Positions 35,653-43,729 of a DNA stretch of 64,000 nucleotides are shown in pieces. The notes beneath the pieces were generated by a model. The model made no database searches. It saw only the letters and a program-made list of their open reading frames with translations, and was not told the DNA's origin. Where the stretch lies: the NCBI RefSeq assembly GCF_013408425.1, contig NZ_JACBYV010000001.1:806001-870000 (forward strand), written 5' to 3'. The position numbers and the translations under genes are program-made. Numbering within the stretch: the first letter of the stretch is position 1; each line of letters begins with the position of its first letter. Source of the stretch: Pseudomonas flavescens. GTDB taxonomy: Bacteria; Pseudomonadota; Gammaproteobacteria; Pseudomonadales; Pseudomonadaceae.

Positions 35653-37080
35653 TCAGGTCAGCGTGGCGAAAGGAGAGGGCTTGGTGTGGTCGGTGGTGTT
35701 GGCACCCTCGCTGAATGCGCCGCGATAGCGGGCCGCCGGATGGTCCGCTGCGGCATGGGGCGAATCGCTGTCGAGCAGGTTTTCACGCAGGGTGCTGGCG
35801 CCGTAGGCGCTGCGCACCCGGCCGCGGCGTTGCAGTTCGGGGACGATGAACTCGATGAAGTCTTCGAAGGTGCCGGGCGTGATGGCATAGGCGAGGTTGA
35901 AGCCGTCGATGCCACCGACATCGACCCAGCGTTCGAGCTCATCGGCTACCCGTTGAGGGCCGCCGATCAGCACCGGGCCGAGGCCGCCGATGCTGCGGTG
36001 TTCGACGATGTCGCGCGGTGTCCATTTGCGGTTCGGGTCGGCGGTGGCGAGCAATTCGAGCACCGAGCGAATGCTGTCGTTGTCGATGGCCTCCAGCGGT
36101 TGATCCGGGTCGTATTCGGAGAAGTCGACCCCGGTCCAGCCACCATAGAAGGACAGCATGCCCTCGCCATTGGCATAACTCAGGTAGTCCTGGTACTTGG
36201 CTTCGGCGGCGGCATCGCTTTCTGCGGTGATCACCGTGAGCAGGGCGAAGATCTTCAGGGCGTCCCGCGAACGGCCCGCCTGTTCGGCGCGGTCGCGGAT
36301 GTCGTCGGCCACCTCGCGAGCCTGCTCGACCGTGGCCGGGCTGATGAAGACCCCTTCGGCATGCTTGGCGGCGAAGGCCCGGCCGCGGCTGGAGGCGCCG
36401 GCCTGGAAGATCACCGGAGTGCGCTGTGGCGAGGGTTCCGAGAGGTGGATACCCGGCACCTCGAAGTATTTGCCCTTGTGGCCGATGGGATGCACCTTGC
36501 TCGGGTCGGTGAAGATCCCTCGCTCGCGATCGCGCAGCACCGCGCCCTCGTCCCAGGAGCCCTCCCAGAGCTTGTAGGTGACATCGAGGAACTCATCGGC
36601 GATGTCGTAGCGCTCGTCATGGGAGATCTGCTGCTTGAGGCCCAGGTTGACCGCCGCGCTGTTCAGGTAGGAGGTCACCACGTTCCAGGCCACCCGGCCC
36701 TTGGTCAGGTGATCGAGGGTCGAGAATTTGCGCGCCAGGGCGTAGGGCAGCTCGTAGGTGAGTGCCGAGGTCACGCCGAAACCGAGATGCCTGGTCGCGG
36801 CTGCCATGGCTGGTACCTGAAAGAACGGGTCGTTGACCGGCACCTGATCGGCATCGATCAGCGAGGTTTCCACCGAGCCCCGGTAGATGTCGTAGACGCC
36901 CACCACATCGGCGATGAACAGTGAATCGAAGTACCCGCGTTCGAGCAGTTTGGCCAGGTCGACCCAGTAGTCCAGGTCGTTGTAGCGCCATGCCTGGCTC
37001 TGTGGATGTCGCCATGTGCCAGCGGCCTGGTGACTGACGCAGGTCATGTCGAATGCATTGAGAATGATGCGAGATGGCAT
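35653..37080 (-). CDS. LLM-class flavin-dependent monooxygenase (DszA/NtaA/SnaA-like)
   Basis: 475 residues, TIM-barrel flavin monooxygenase of the NtaA/SnaA/DszA branch. The N-terminus has the DMTCVSHQAAGTWRHP pattern, then GYFDSLFIADVVGVYD and KGRVAWNVVTSYLNSAAVN, all characteristic of that branch. In known systems DszA-type enzymes cleave C-S bonds of sulfones. It is the first gene of the operon behind the sigma-54-type promoter at 37131-37148, so it is probably expressed when sulfate is short. Requires a flavin reductase not seen in the window. Confidence 0.9.
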   Translation of the reverse strand: MPSRIILNAFDMTCVSHQAAGTWRHPQSQAWRYNDLDYWVDLAKLLERGYFDSLFIADVVGVYDIYRGSVETSLIDADQVPVNDPFFQVPAMAAATRHLGFGVTSALTYELPYALARKFSTLDHLTKGRVAWNVVTSYLNSAAVNLGLKQQISHDERYDIADEFLDVTYKLWEGSWDEGAVLRDRERGIFTDPSKVHPIGHKGKYFEVPGIHLSEPSPQRTPVIFQAGASSRGRAFAAKHAEGVFISPATVEQAREVADDIRDRAEQAGRSRDALKIFALLTVITAESDAAAEAKYQDYLSYANGEGMLSFYGGWTGVDFSEYDPDQPLEAIDNDSIRSVLELLATADPNRKWTPRDIVEHRSIGGLGPVLIGGPQRVADELERWVDVGGIDGFNLAYAITPGTFEDFIEFIVPELQRRGRVRSAYGASTLRENLLDSDSPHAAADHPAARYRGAFSEGANTTDHTKPSPFATLT

Positions 37081-37130
37081 AGTCGTCTGACTCCCCTGAT
37101 TGAGTGCCGGATGGCGGGTCCCAGAGGTGT

Positions 37131-37148
37131 TTGCAGACTTTGTGCCGG
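37131..37148 (-). promoter_or_regulatory. Candidate sigma-54 (-24/-12) promoter of the DszA/DszC-like operon
   Basis: On the minus strand CCGGCACAAAGTCTGCAA. The GG (plus positions 37145-37146) and GC (37133-37134) are 10 bases apart. It differs from TGGCACG-N4-TTGCA at three positions. It lies about 53 bases upstream of the DszA-like start. Confidence 0.5.
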
Positions 37149-37200
37149 GGCGCAGAACCCCGCGCGATAGCGGCTTCAGCGTGTCTTGGATGGCCGCGAA

Positions 37201-37216
37201 TGTTGGTCAGGCAACA
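37201..37216. promoter_or_regulatory. Inverted repeat TGTTG-N6-CAACA, candidate activator site
   Basis: TGTTGGTCAGGCAACA, 13 of 16 bases the same as the repeat at 5390-5405, lying about 62 bases before the -24/-12 element. A second weaker copy, TTTG-TCAGG-CAAA (37218-37230), sits next to it. Confidence 0.5.
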
Positions 37217-37266
37217 CTTTGTCAGGCAAATGAGTCCCAGCGAACAGTCGTTGCTGCTGGTGCCGA

Positions 37267-38169
37267 TCAGTCGTCGCTATCGCTTCGTACGATCTGCAAG
37301 GCCAGATCGCGCAGAGCCCGAGCGCTGGGCGACAGCTGCCGATAGGCGATGGCCAGTTCGTAGGGGATCGGGCTGCCCGGGCCGCTGATCTCGCACTGCA
37401 CCAGGCCACCGTGGTGCCTGTTGGCGTAAAGCCGAGGCATCAGGGCGACCCCCACCTGGCCTGCGACCAGCCCGGCCGTGGTCTGCATCTGCCGCGGCTG
37501 TTGCACCACCCGGGGCACGAAGCCGGCCTGGGCGCAGGCCAGCAGGATCCGCGCGTGCATGCCCGGCCCGTGATGGTGAGCGAACAGCACCCAGGGTTCG
37601 TCGGCGAGTTCCGCAAGGGCCAGGCGTTTGCGCCTGGCCAGGCGGTGCTCGGCGGGCAGGACCGCCACCATGCGATCGCTCAGCAGCGGTTCCAGTTGGA
37701 TGTCCCCGGCGTCGGCGATCGGCAACACGAGGATGCCGATGTCGGTGCGATCCTGCCTGAGCGCCTCCATTTGCTCGGGCGGTGTGGCTTCCTGCAAATG
37801 CAGGTCGACCTGCGGGTGGCGTACCTTGAAGTCCCGCAGCAACCGCGGCAACAGGCCGTTCACGGTGCTGTCGACGAAACTCAGACGTAGCGAACCACTC
37901 AGCCCGGCAGCTGCCAGCCGCGCGGCTGCGCAGGCGCGATCGGCCTGTTCCAGCGTACGTCGCGCTTCGAGGAGAAACACCTCGCCCGCCGCGGTCAGCC
38001 GCGAGACCCGGTTGTCGCGCTCCAGCAGGGTGACCCCCAGCTCTTCTTCCAGGCGGCGGATCGCCGTGCTCAACGGTGGCTGCGCCATGTTCAAGCGCTC
38101 GGCGGCACTGCGGAAGTTGAGGGTTTCGGCGACGGCGACGTACTGGCGGAACTGACGCAGATCGATCAT
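37267..38169 (-). CDS. LysR-family transcriptional regulator
   Basis: 300 residues. The N-terminal winged helix carries LRQFRQYVAVAETLNFRSAA and MAQPPLSTAIRRLEEELG, and the effector domain holds GSLRLSFVDSTVNGLLPR. It lies upstream of the sulfur operon on the same strand and divergent from the gluconolactonase-like lipoprotein gene. The dyad TATTTC-N15-GAAATA lies just 11 bases before its start. It may control the lipoprotein gene, the sulfur genes, or both; the dyad position favours the former. Confidence 0.9.
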   Translation of the reverse strand: MIDLRQFRQYVAVAETLNFRSAAERLNMAQPPLSTAIRRLEEELGVTLLERDNRVSRLTAAGEVFLLEARRTLEQADRACAAARLAAAGLSGSLRLSFVDSTVNGLLPRLLRDFKVRHPQVDLHLQEATPPEQMEALRQDRTDIGILVLPIADAGDIQLEPLLSDRMVAVLPAEHRLARRKRLALAELADEPWVLFAHHHGPGMHARILLACAQAGFVPRVVQQPRQMQTTAGLVAGQVGVALMPRLYANRHHGGLVQCEISGPGSPIPYELAIAYRQLSPSARALRDLALQIVRSDSDD

Positions 38170-38507
38170 GGGTGATATCTATTTCGTATCGCAAGTTAAT
38201 GAAATAAGTATGTTACATATCGCCACGCCTTGCCTAGACTCGCCCTCGCGCAGGGCTCCCGCACCGGGACAAGGGCTGTCAGGCAGCGGGCGCTGGCCAT
38301 GAGCGGTCAGTGGCGGCATCACTCGTCTGGCAAGCGCCATTCCCCCTCGCAACCCTCGAGCGATCCCTTCCGACACCTCTGGCGAGATGTCTGCTCCGTG
38401 ACCAGAAACTTGGCAGAGCAGAGGGGTGACACTCGCCCCCCGCCGCAGTCGTATGCATGATGCCTGCGCCCAATCCGCGCCTTTACCGCACATTCAAAGG
38501 AGAAACC
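38170..38507. other. Divergent promoter region between LysR and lipoprotein genes
   Basis: About 340 bases. Apart from the dyad at 38180-38206 I see no protein-like frame with a ribosome site; the open stretch around 38230-38460 has none. It should contain both promoters. Confidence 0.45.
38180..38206. promoter_or_regulatory. Candidate LysR operator, TATTTC-N15-GAAATA
   Basis: Perfect 6-base inverted repeat in an AT-rich stretch beginning 11 bases upstream of the LysR start. It suits autoregulation and control of the divergent gene. Confidence 0.45.
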
Positions 38508-39515
38508 ATGAAGGACATGGCAAGACTGACACGCTGCTCGACCCTGGCTCTGTTGCTCGGCCCACTGATCGGCTGCACGGCCGCCCCCGAGCAGGATCCA
38601 CGTGTCGAACTCATCGCCGACAGCCCGAGCTTCAATGAGCTGATTGCAGCGAATCCGCGTGTCGAGTCGATCACCACCGATGCCGTGTGGGCGGAGGGGC
38701 CGGTTTGCCTGGCCGATGGTCGGTTGATCTGGAGCGATGTGAAACGGAACAGCGTGATGAGCTGGAAAGAAGGGCAGGACGTACAGACATGGCTGGCCAA
38801 GTCCGACTTCCAGAACGGCCACGCACTCGATCATGACGGCCGGGTCATCGCGGCATCCCACGGCCAGCGCGCGATCGTACGCCGCGAGGCGGGTGGCCGC
38901 TGGCGGGTACTGGTCGACAGGTATCAGGGCAAACGCCTGAACAGCCCCAACGATGTGGTGGTCGCGGCCGATGGCGGTATCTGGTTCAGTGACCCCACCT
39001 TCGGACTGTTCAACGAGAAGGAAGGCTATGGCGGGACTCAGGAGCAGGATGGCGAGTACGTCTACCGTTATGACCCGCTGACCAACAGCCTGACGCGCAT
39101 GGCCACGCCTGAGGTGCATGCACCCAATGGCCTGGCGTTCTCACCCGACGGCGATCGTCTGTATATAGCCGATTCCCAGCAGGCCCATGACTTCAACGAC
39201 GAATCCCTCGCTCACCATATCGTCGTCTACGACGTGAAGGACAATGCCTTGAGCGGTGCTCGTGTCTTCGCGGAAATCTCGCCGGGGATTCCCGATGGCA
39301 TCAAGGTGGACGAGAACGGCAACGTCTGGAGCAGCAGCAAGGAGGGGCTGCAGGTGTTTTCCCCTCAGGGTGAAAGGCTTGGCATGATCCGTGTGGCCTC
39401 CAGCGACACGGGCAACCTGACGTTCTGCAGCACGGACGATCAGCACTGGTTGTACATCACCGCCGCCAATCAGGTGCTGCGTATCGCCTCCAAGGTCGGC
39501 GGCGCGGGTCGTTGA
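38508..39515 (+). CDS. SMP-30/gluconolactonase-like lipoprotein
   Basis: 335 residues, six-bladed propeller of the SMP-30/gluconolactonase/LRE family, which hydrolyses sugar or other lactones using a divalent metal. Likely metal ligands are Glu in AVWAEGPVCL, Asn in LNSPNDVVVA and Asp in GIPDGIKVDENG, with PNGLAFSPDG also present. The lipobox LIGC at about residues 20-23 indicates a lipid-anchored exported protein. The ATG at 38508 has AAAGGAG 7 bases upstream. The divergent LysR gene is the probable regulator. Confidence 0.87.
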   Translation: MKDMARLTRCSTLALLLGPLIGCTAAPEQDPRVELIADSPSFNELIAANPRVESITTDAVWAEGPVCLADGRLIWSDVKRNSVMSWKEGQDVQTWLAKSDFQNGHALDHDGRVIAASHGQRAIVRREAGGRWRVLVDRYQGKRLNSPNDVVVAADGGIWFSDPTFGLFNEKEGYGGTQEQDGEYVYRYDPLTNSLTRMATPEVHAPNGLAFSPDGDRLYIADSQQAHDFNDESLAHHIVVYDVKDNALSGARVFAEISPGIPDGIKVDENGNVWSSSKEGLQVFSPQGERLGMIRVASSDTGNLTFCSTDDQHWLYITAANQVLRIASKVGGAGR

Positions 39516-39924
39516 TCTGCGTGTTTCCCTTCGCTTTCCCGCCCTGATGCGGTGAATGCCTGTGGGGCCGGCAGCCATGTCTGCCGGCCCCGTCGCCAGT
39601 GGCCGAGGTGACTCGGCCAGCCGGTCAGGCTCGCTCGCAACCCGCTGCGCCGCGTTTTTCCCAAAACAGCAATGCTCCCGCGTTGTCGCAATAGCCACGG
39701 GCCTGACTTTTCCATGGCTGGCGTCGGCGAGTCCGTATATGTGTTTTTCGCATATCGAAAGAATCAATGGATATTTGGAGCCCATGGCACTGCCGCCCTA
39801 TCGTCGGGGCACGCATGCCGGGGCTGTGCCTTCGAACCTTCGAGGTGCTGTCGGGCGCCGCTATACCGCTTGAACGAATAACCGAGTGAGCCTCTTGCGC
39901 CGCTCTTTTTACCCGAGGAATTCC
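39516..39924. other. Intergenic region with a terminator-like hairpin
   Basis: About 410 bases. A perfect 11-base hairpin, GGGGCCGGCAG / CTGCCGGCCCC with a 6-base loop (39564-39591), probably ends the lipoprotein transcript. The rest should hold the epsC promoter; an AT-rich stretch lies at about 39735-39780. No supported gene. Confidence 0.55.
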
Positions 39925-40887
39925 ATGAACAGCACGTTCGCCACCGCCGTTGCCGGTGGGGCCGATACAGAGAAGCAGAGTCGCTCGACCAACTGGGAGC
40001 TGGAGCAGATCGTCGAGGGCCTGCGTTCGGCCCGCGCCGACTGGCGCAACCGGGCAGGCCGCGACCCGGAGCAGGGTGGCCGTGAGCTGCCTTCGCGGCA
40101 GGCCGTGGCAGCGATTCTCACCGAGCTGTGTGGCGTGCTGTTCCCCATGCGTCTGGGGCCGGCGGATCTGCGCGAAGAGAGCGAGGACTACTACGTCGGG
40201 CATACCCTGGATCACGCCTTGAACAGCCTGTTGGCCCAGGTACGCCTCGAGCTGCGTTACGACGCCCGCCAGCGTGGCGACGAGGTCGGCAGCGTGGAGG
40301 CTCGGGCCGTGCATATCGTCCGCGAGTTCGCTGCGGCACTGCCGGCGCTGCGCCGCCTGCTCGATCGCGATGTGGTCGCGGCCTACAGCGGCGATCCGGC
40401 GGCGCGCAGCGTCGACGAGGTGCTGCTCTGCTACCCCGGCGTGCTGGCCGTGATCTATCACCGTCTGGCTCACCATCTTTACCGCGCCGGCCTGCCGCTG
40501 CTGGCGCGCATCGGTGCCGAGACCGCCCACGGTGCCACCGGTATCGACATCCACCCTGGCGCACAGATCGGCCACGGCTTCTTCATCGATCACGGCACCG
40601 GCGTGGTGATCGGCGAAACGGCGATCATCGGCGACAACGTGCGCATCTATCAGGCCGTGACCCTCGGCGCCAAGCGTTTCACCAGCGACGAGAGCGGCTT
40701 GCTGCACAAGGGGCAGCCGCGCCACCCGATCGTCGAAGACGATGTGGTGATCTATGCCGGTGCCACCATTCTTGGCCGTATCACCATCGGCAAGGGCTCG
40801 GTAATCGGCGGTAACGTCTGGCTCACCCGCAGTGTCGAGCCAGGGAGTAATGTATCTCAGGCCAGCGCTCAGCAACGTGAATGCTGA
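39925..40887 (+). CDS. epsC: Serine O-acetyltransferase (EpsC type)
   Basis: Acetylates L-serine with acetyl-CoA, the step before cysteine synthesis; 320 residues. The N-terminal helical half precedes a left-handed beta-helix of hexapeptide repeats (IDIHPGAQIGHGFFIDH, VVIGETAIIGDNVRIYQAV). The substrate His pair is expected at the HGATGIDIHPG turn. GAGGAA precedes the ATG at 39925; the frame is open further up but the leader is unlike the family. A cysteine-biosynthesis gene here suits the nearby sulfur-scavenging genes. Longer than CysE (about 270), as EpsC is. Confidence 0.92.
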   Translation: MNSTFATAVAGGADTEKQSRSTNWELEQIVEGLRSARADWRNRAGRDPEQGGRELPSRQAVAAILTELCGVLFPMRLGPADLREESEDYYVGHTLDHALNSLLAQVRLELRYDARQRGDEVGSVEARAVHIVREFAAALPALRRLLDRDVVAAYSGDPAARSVDEVLLCYPGVLAVIYHRLAHHLYRAGLPLLARIGAETAHGATGIDIHPGAQIGHGFFIDHGTGVVIGETAIIGDNVRIYQAVTLGAKRFTSDESGLLHKGQPRHPIVEDDVVIYAGATILGRITIGKGSVIGGNVWLTRSVEPGSNVSQASAQQREC

Positions 40888-40976
40888 ACTGCGATGGCTT
40901 GATCCGTGTCACAGGATAGTCACCGAAACTTCGTAGACTCGGTGCGAGACCAAAGAGAAAGGAAAGGAGAAGAGAG

Positions 40977-41063
40977 ATGGACGATTATCAGGAAGAGCTG
41001 CTCGAGTCCCGTGCCCTGGAACAGGACGTACCCGAGTTCGCCGAAGACGCGACCGAGCTGTAA
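40977..41063 (+). CDS. 28-residue acidic peptide
   Basis: A short gene, ATG to TAA, with an excellent AAGGAGA ribosome site 6 bases upstream. The product begins MDDYQEELLESRALEQ and ends AEDATEL, strongly acidic, without signal or membrane segment. Third-position GC is high, like its neighbours. It stands 89 bases after epsC and just before a strong terminator, so it may share the epsC transcript. I do not know its function; I have a vague memory of similar peptides in other pseudomonads but cannot confirm it. Confidence 0.6.
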   Translation: MDDYQEELLESRALEQDVPEFAEDATEL

Positions 41064-41130
41064 CCGCCCGGTCCGGGCGCCGTGGAGACTCGAACGGCAA
41101 TCCGTTCAGCCCACGAGCCAGAATCAAAAG

Positions 41131-41162
41131 AAAAGGCCCGATGCCTATGCATCGGGCCTTTT
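41131..41162. terminator. Strong bidirectional terminator
   Basis: AAAAGGCCCGATGC and GCATCGGGCCTTTT pair perfectly (14 bases, 4-base loop). The A and T ends supply a T-run in both directions, ending the epsC side and the leftward metal operon. Confidence 0.9.
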
Positions 41163-41190
41163 CGTCAACGGCCGGTACGCATCGCCATGC

Positions 41191-42078
41191 TTACTGCGTC
41201 AGGGCCTTCACCAGGCTACCGACATTGCCTTCCAGCTCGGCCAGCGGATCATCGCTTTCGGTCTCCAGCACCAGCAGGGGAATGCCGGCGGCCTTGACCG
41301 CGTCCGCCACCGGCTGCGACGGCTTGCGATGGTGCAGTACCAGCGCCACATCGTCTTCCTTCAGGGCGCTGGTCAGCGCTTTCAGTGATTCTGCATCCCA
41401 GTCACGGTCATCACGGCTGTCGCTGCTGACCAGATCCAGGTTGAGGCCGCTGACCAGATAATCCAGACGACTGCTCAGGCTGTAGACCGACAGGTTGTCG
41501 GCCTTGGCCAGTTCGGCTTCGCTGTGGGCATTGAGTTTGAGCAGACGCTGCTTGAGCGTCGCCAGGTTCTGCTCGACCTTGCCCTTGGCATCCGGTGCCA
41601 GGCGCACCAGATCGGCGGCCATCACGTCGGCCATGCGGCCCATGTTGTTGATCGCCAGCCATGGGTAGCTGGCCAGGTCGTTTTCGCCAGCGCTCTCGGC
41701 CTGGGTGGCGATGCCCGGCAGGGCGCCGTCCACTGGCCGTGCTGCATCGATTTCGACGATGCGGATATTGCTGCGGCGGGCCATGGGGTAGAGCGGGTCT
41801 TCCGACCACAACGAGCGCAGGGCGATGGCCGCATCGGCGTCGGCCGCGACCTTTTGCAGGTTGGTGGCGCCACGGCCGGCGAAGTACGACACCTGACGAC
41901 TGGCCGGCAGGTTGGCCGGTGCGGCGCGTTCGATGCGCACCGCGGTGCCTTCCAGCAGATCGGTGGCGAGGCCGAAGGTGACGGGTTGCGAGACCAGAAC
42001 GCTGACGTCCTTGGCCAGGGCGAGGCCGGGCAGGCTGAGGAGCAGGGCGAGGCCGAGTTGGTGAAGTCTATGGGTCAT
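41191..42078 (-). CDS. Metal-ABC-operon SBP-like protein lacking the usual histidine ligands
   Basis: 295 residues, last gene of the leftward operon, overlapping the permease stop by ATGA. It has a signal peptide (LGLALLLSLPGLALAKD) and the general layout of a cluster A-I (TroA/ZnuA-like) binding protein, including a long linker helix (about 140-175). Where such proteins carry ligand His (NPHAYE, NPHTFL in its neighbour) it has SRQVSYFAGRG and YPWLAINNMGR. The only His residues are in other places. It may bind a chelated metal or another ligand, or assist the other SBP. Confidence 0.75.
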   Translation of the reverse strand: MTHRLHQLGLALLLSLPGLALAKDVSVLVSQPVTFGLATDLLEGTAVRIERAAPANLPASRQVSYFAGRGATNLQKVAADADAAIALRSLWSEDPLYPMARRSNIRIVEIDAARPVDGALPGIATQAESAGENDLASYPWLAINNMGRMADVMAADLVRLAPDAKGKVEQNLATLKQRLLKLNAHSEAELAKADNLSVYSLSSRLDYLVSGLNLDLVSSDSRDDRDWDAESLKALTSALKEDDVALVLHHRKPSQPVADAVKAAGIPLLVLETESDDPLAELEGNVGSLVKALTQ

Positions 42079-42977
42079 CCCAGGTTCCCTTTCAGGCTTG
42101 GTACGACGCCGCGCGCGATGGCGGCGAGGGCGAAGGTGAAACCGGCGACCAGAATGATCGCGGCACCGGAGGGGATCGGCAGATCCAGCACGATGGGCAT
42201 GAGAATGCCGACCAGGGTGCTGATGGTGGCGATCAGCACCGACAGCCAGAAGAAGCCTTTCAGCGACTGGCTGAGCAGACGCGCCGCTGCGGCTGGAATC
42301 ACCAGCAGGGCACCGACCAGAATCGCGCCGATGACCTTGACCGCGGCCACGGTGATCAGCGTCACCAGGATCACGAACAGATAATCCAGGCTCTTCACGG
42401 CCACGCCGCGCACGGCCGCCAGCTGCGGGTTGAAGCTGGCGAGCATGATGCGGTTGTACAGCGGCAGGGCCAGGCCCATCACCAGCGCGCCGACCACCAG
42501 CAGGACCAGCAGGTCGGTACCGTTTACCGTCAGCACCGAACCGAACAGCACGTTCTCGAGAATGTGCACGTTGATGCGCCCGGCGAGAATCAGCAGCAGG
42601 CTGGCGCCCATGGCCAGGGAGACGGAGAGGAACACGCCGATCAGCGTATCCGGGGCCAGGCCGGTGCGATTGCGCAGGTAGTTGAGCAGGATGCCGAACA
42701 GCAGGGCGTAGCCGAACAGGGCACCGTAAGGGCCGGTGTAGGGTTCGCCGAGCAGGATGCCGATGGCCACGCCGGTGAGTGCCGCGTGGCCGACCGCTTC
42801 GGAAAAGAAGGCGAAACGCTTGACCACCACCAGGGTGCCGAGGCCGCCCAATACCGGGCCGATCAGCAAACCGGCGAGCAGCGCATTGATGACGAAACCG
42901 TAAGCCAGCGCTTCGGGCAGATAACCGGAGGACGCCCAGCCCTGAATCATCAGGCGGAACTGTTCGTAGTCGATCAT
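42075..42977 (-). CDS. Metal ABC transporter permease (ZnuB/MntB-like, ABC-3 family)
   Basis: Inner-membrane channel of a zinc/manganese-type importer, 300 residues and about eight to nine membrane segments. The ABC-3 signature is visible as RFAFFSEAVGHAALTGVAIG near residue 50 and AAVRGVAVKSLDYLFVILV near residue 180. It starts inside the ATPase stop codon (ATGA), so translation is coupled. An extended frame to 43139 is out of register with the ATPase gene and is not real. Confidence 0.92.
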   Translation of the reverse strand: MIDYEQFRLMIQGWASSGYLPEALAYGFVINALLAGLLIGPVLGGLGTLVVVKRFAFFSEAVGHAALTGVAIGILLGEPYTGPYGALFGYALLFGILLNYLRNRTGLAPDTLIGVFLSVSLAMGASLLLILAGRINVHILENVLFGSVLTVNGTDLLVLLVVGALVMGLALPLYNRIMLASFNPQLAAVRGVAVKSLDYLFVILVTLITVAAVKVIGAILVGALLVIPAAAARLLSQSLKGFFWLSVLIATISTLVGILMPIVLDLPIPSGAAIILVAGFTFALAAIARGVVPSLKGNLG

Positions 42978-43729
42978 GGTTGCGAGGTCCCCGCGGCACG
43001 TGCATGGGTGGAGAACAGGCTGAGCAGGCGCTCCGGGGTCAGGGCTTCGGCAGGTGGTGCATCGAACAGCACGCGGCGGCTGAGGCCGGTGACGCGGTCG
43101 GCCAGGCGCTTGACCGCTTCCAGATCGTGCTCGATCCACAGCACGCTGATGCCGGCGCGACGCCAGTCACCGAGCAGGCGTTCGAAAACCTGGATGCCGG
43201 CTTCGTCCAGTGCCGACATCGGCTCGTCGAGGACCAGCAACTGCGGTGTGGGGATCAGCCCCTGGGCGAGCAGCACGCGCTGACGTTCACCACCGGACAG
43301 CGCGCCCATGCGCCGCTTGCGCTTTTCCAGCATGCCGACGCGGGCCAGGGCGTCATCGATGGCTCCGGTGTAGTGCTTCGACAGGCCGAGGAAGGCCGGG
43401 CGACGCTGGCACATGGCAGCCATGAAATCGTCCACGGTCATCGGCAGGCCACGGTCGAACTCCAGCGCCTGGGGCACGTAGCCGATGGTGCCGACGGCGT
43501 CGGGCCACTGCAGGCTGAGCGTGCCCTGGTGGGGCATCTGGCCGAGCAGGGTCTTGATCAGCGAGCTCTTGCCGCCGCCGTTGGGGCCAACCAGGGCATG
43601 CACGCTGCCCGGTTTGACCTGGAAACTGACATTCTCGAGGATCTGCGTGCGGCCCAGCACCAGGCTGACCTGCTGAAAATCGATGGTCGGGCCAATGGCC
43701 GTCACGCTCAGGTTTTCCGCCACGCTCAT
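42974..43729 (-). CDS. Metal ABC transporter ATP-binding protein (ZnuC-like)
   Basis: Cytoplasmic ATPase of the metal importer, 251 residues. Walker A is GPNGGGKSS, the Q-loop is GYVPQALEF, the signature is LSGGERQRV, Walker B is LLVLDEP and the H-loop is WIEHD. The GGG in Walker A is usual in the ABC-3 metal transporters. It overlaps both neighbours by 4 bases, so SBP, ATPase and permease are translated as one unit. Confidence 0.93.
   Translation of the reverse strand: MSVAENLSVTAIGPTIDFQQVSLVLGRTQILENVSFQVKPGSVHALVGPNGGGKSSLIKTLLGQMPHQGTLSLQWPDAVGTIGYVPQALEFDRGLPMTVDDFMAAMCQRRPAFLGLSKHYTGAIDDALARVGMLEKRKRRMGALSGGERQRVLLAQGLIPTPQLLVLDEPMSALDEAGIQVFERLLGDWRRAGISVLWIEHDLEAVKRLADRVTGLSRRVLFDAPPAEALTPERLLSLFSTHARAAGTSQP

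Noticed and set aside
41191..43005. 604-codon reading that joins the SBP-like gene with upstream permease sequence
   Set aside because: The upstream part is the permease in the wrong frame. The ATGA overlap at 42075-42078 and the signal peptide fix the true start.
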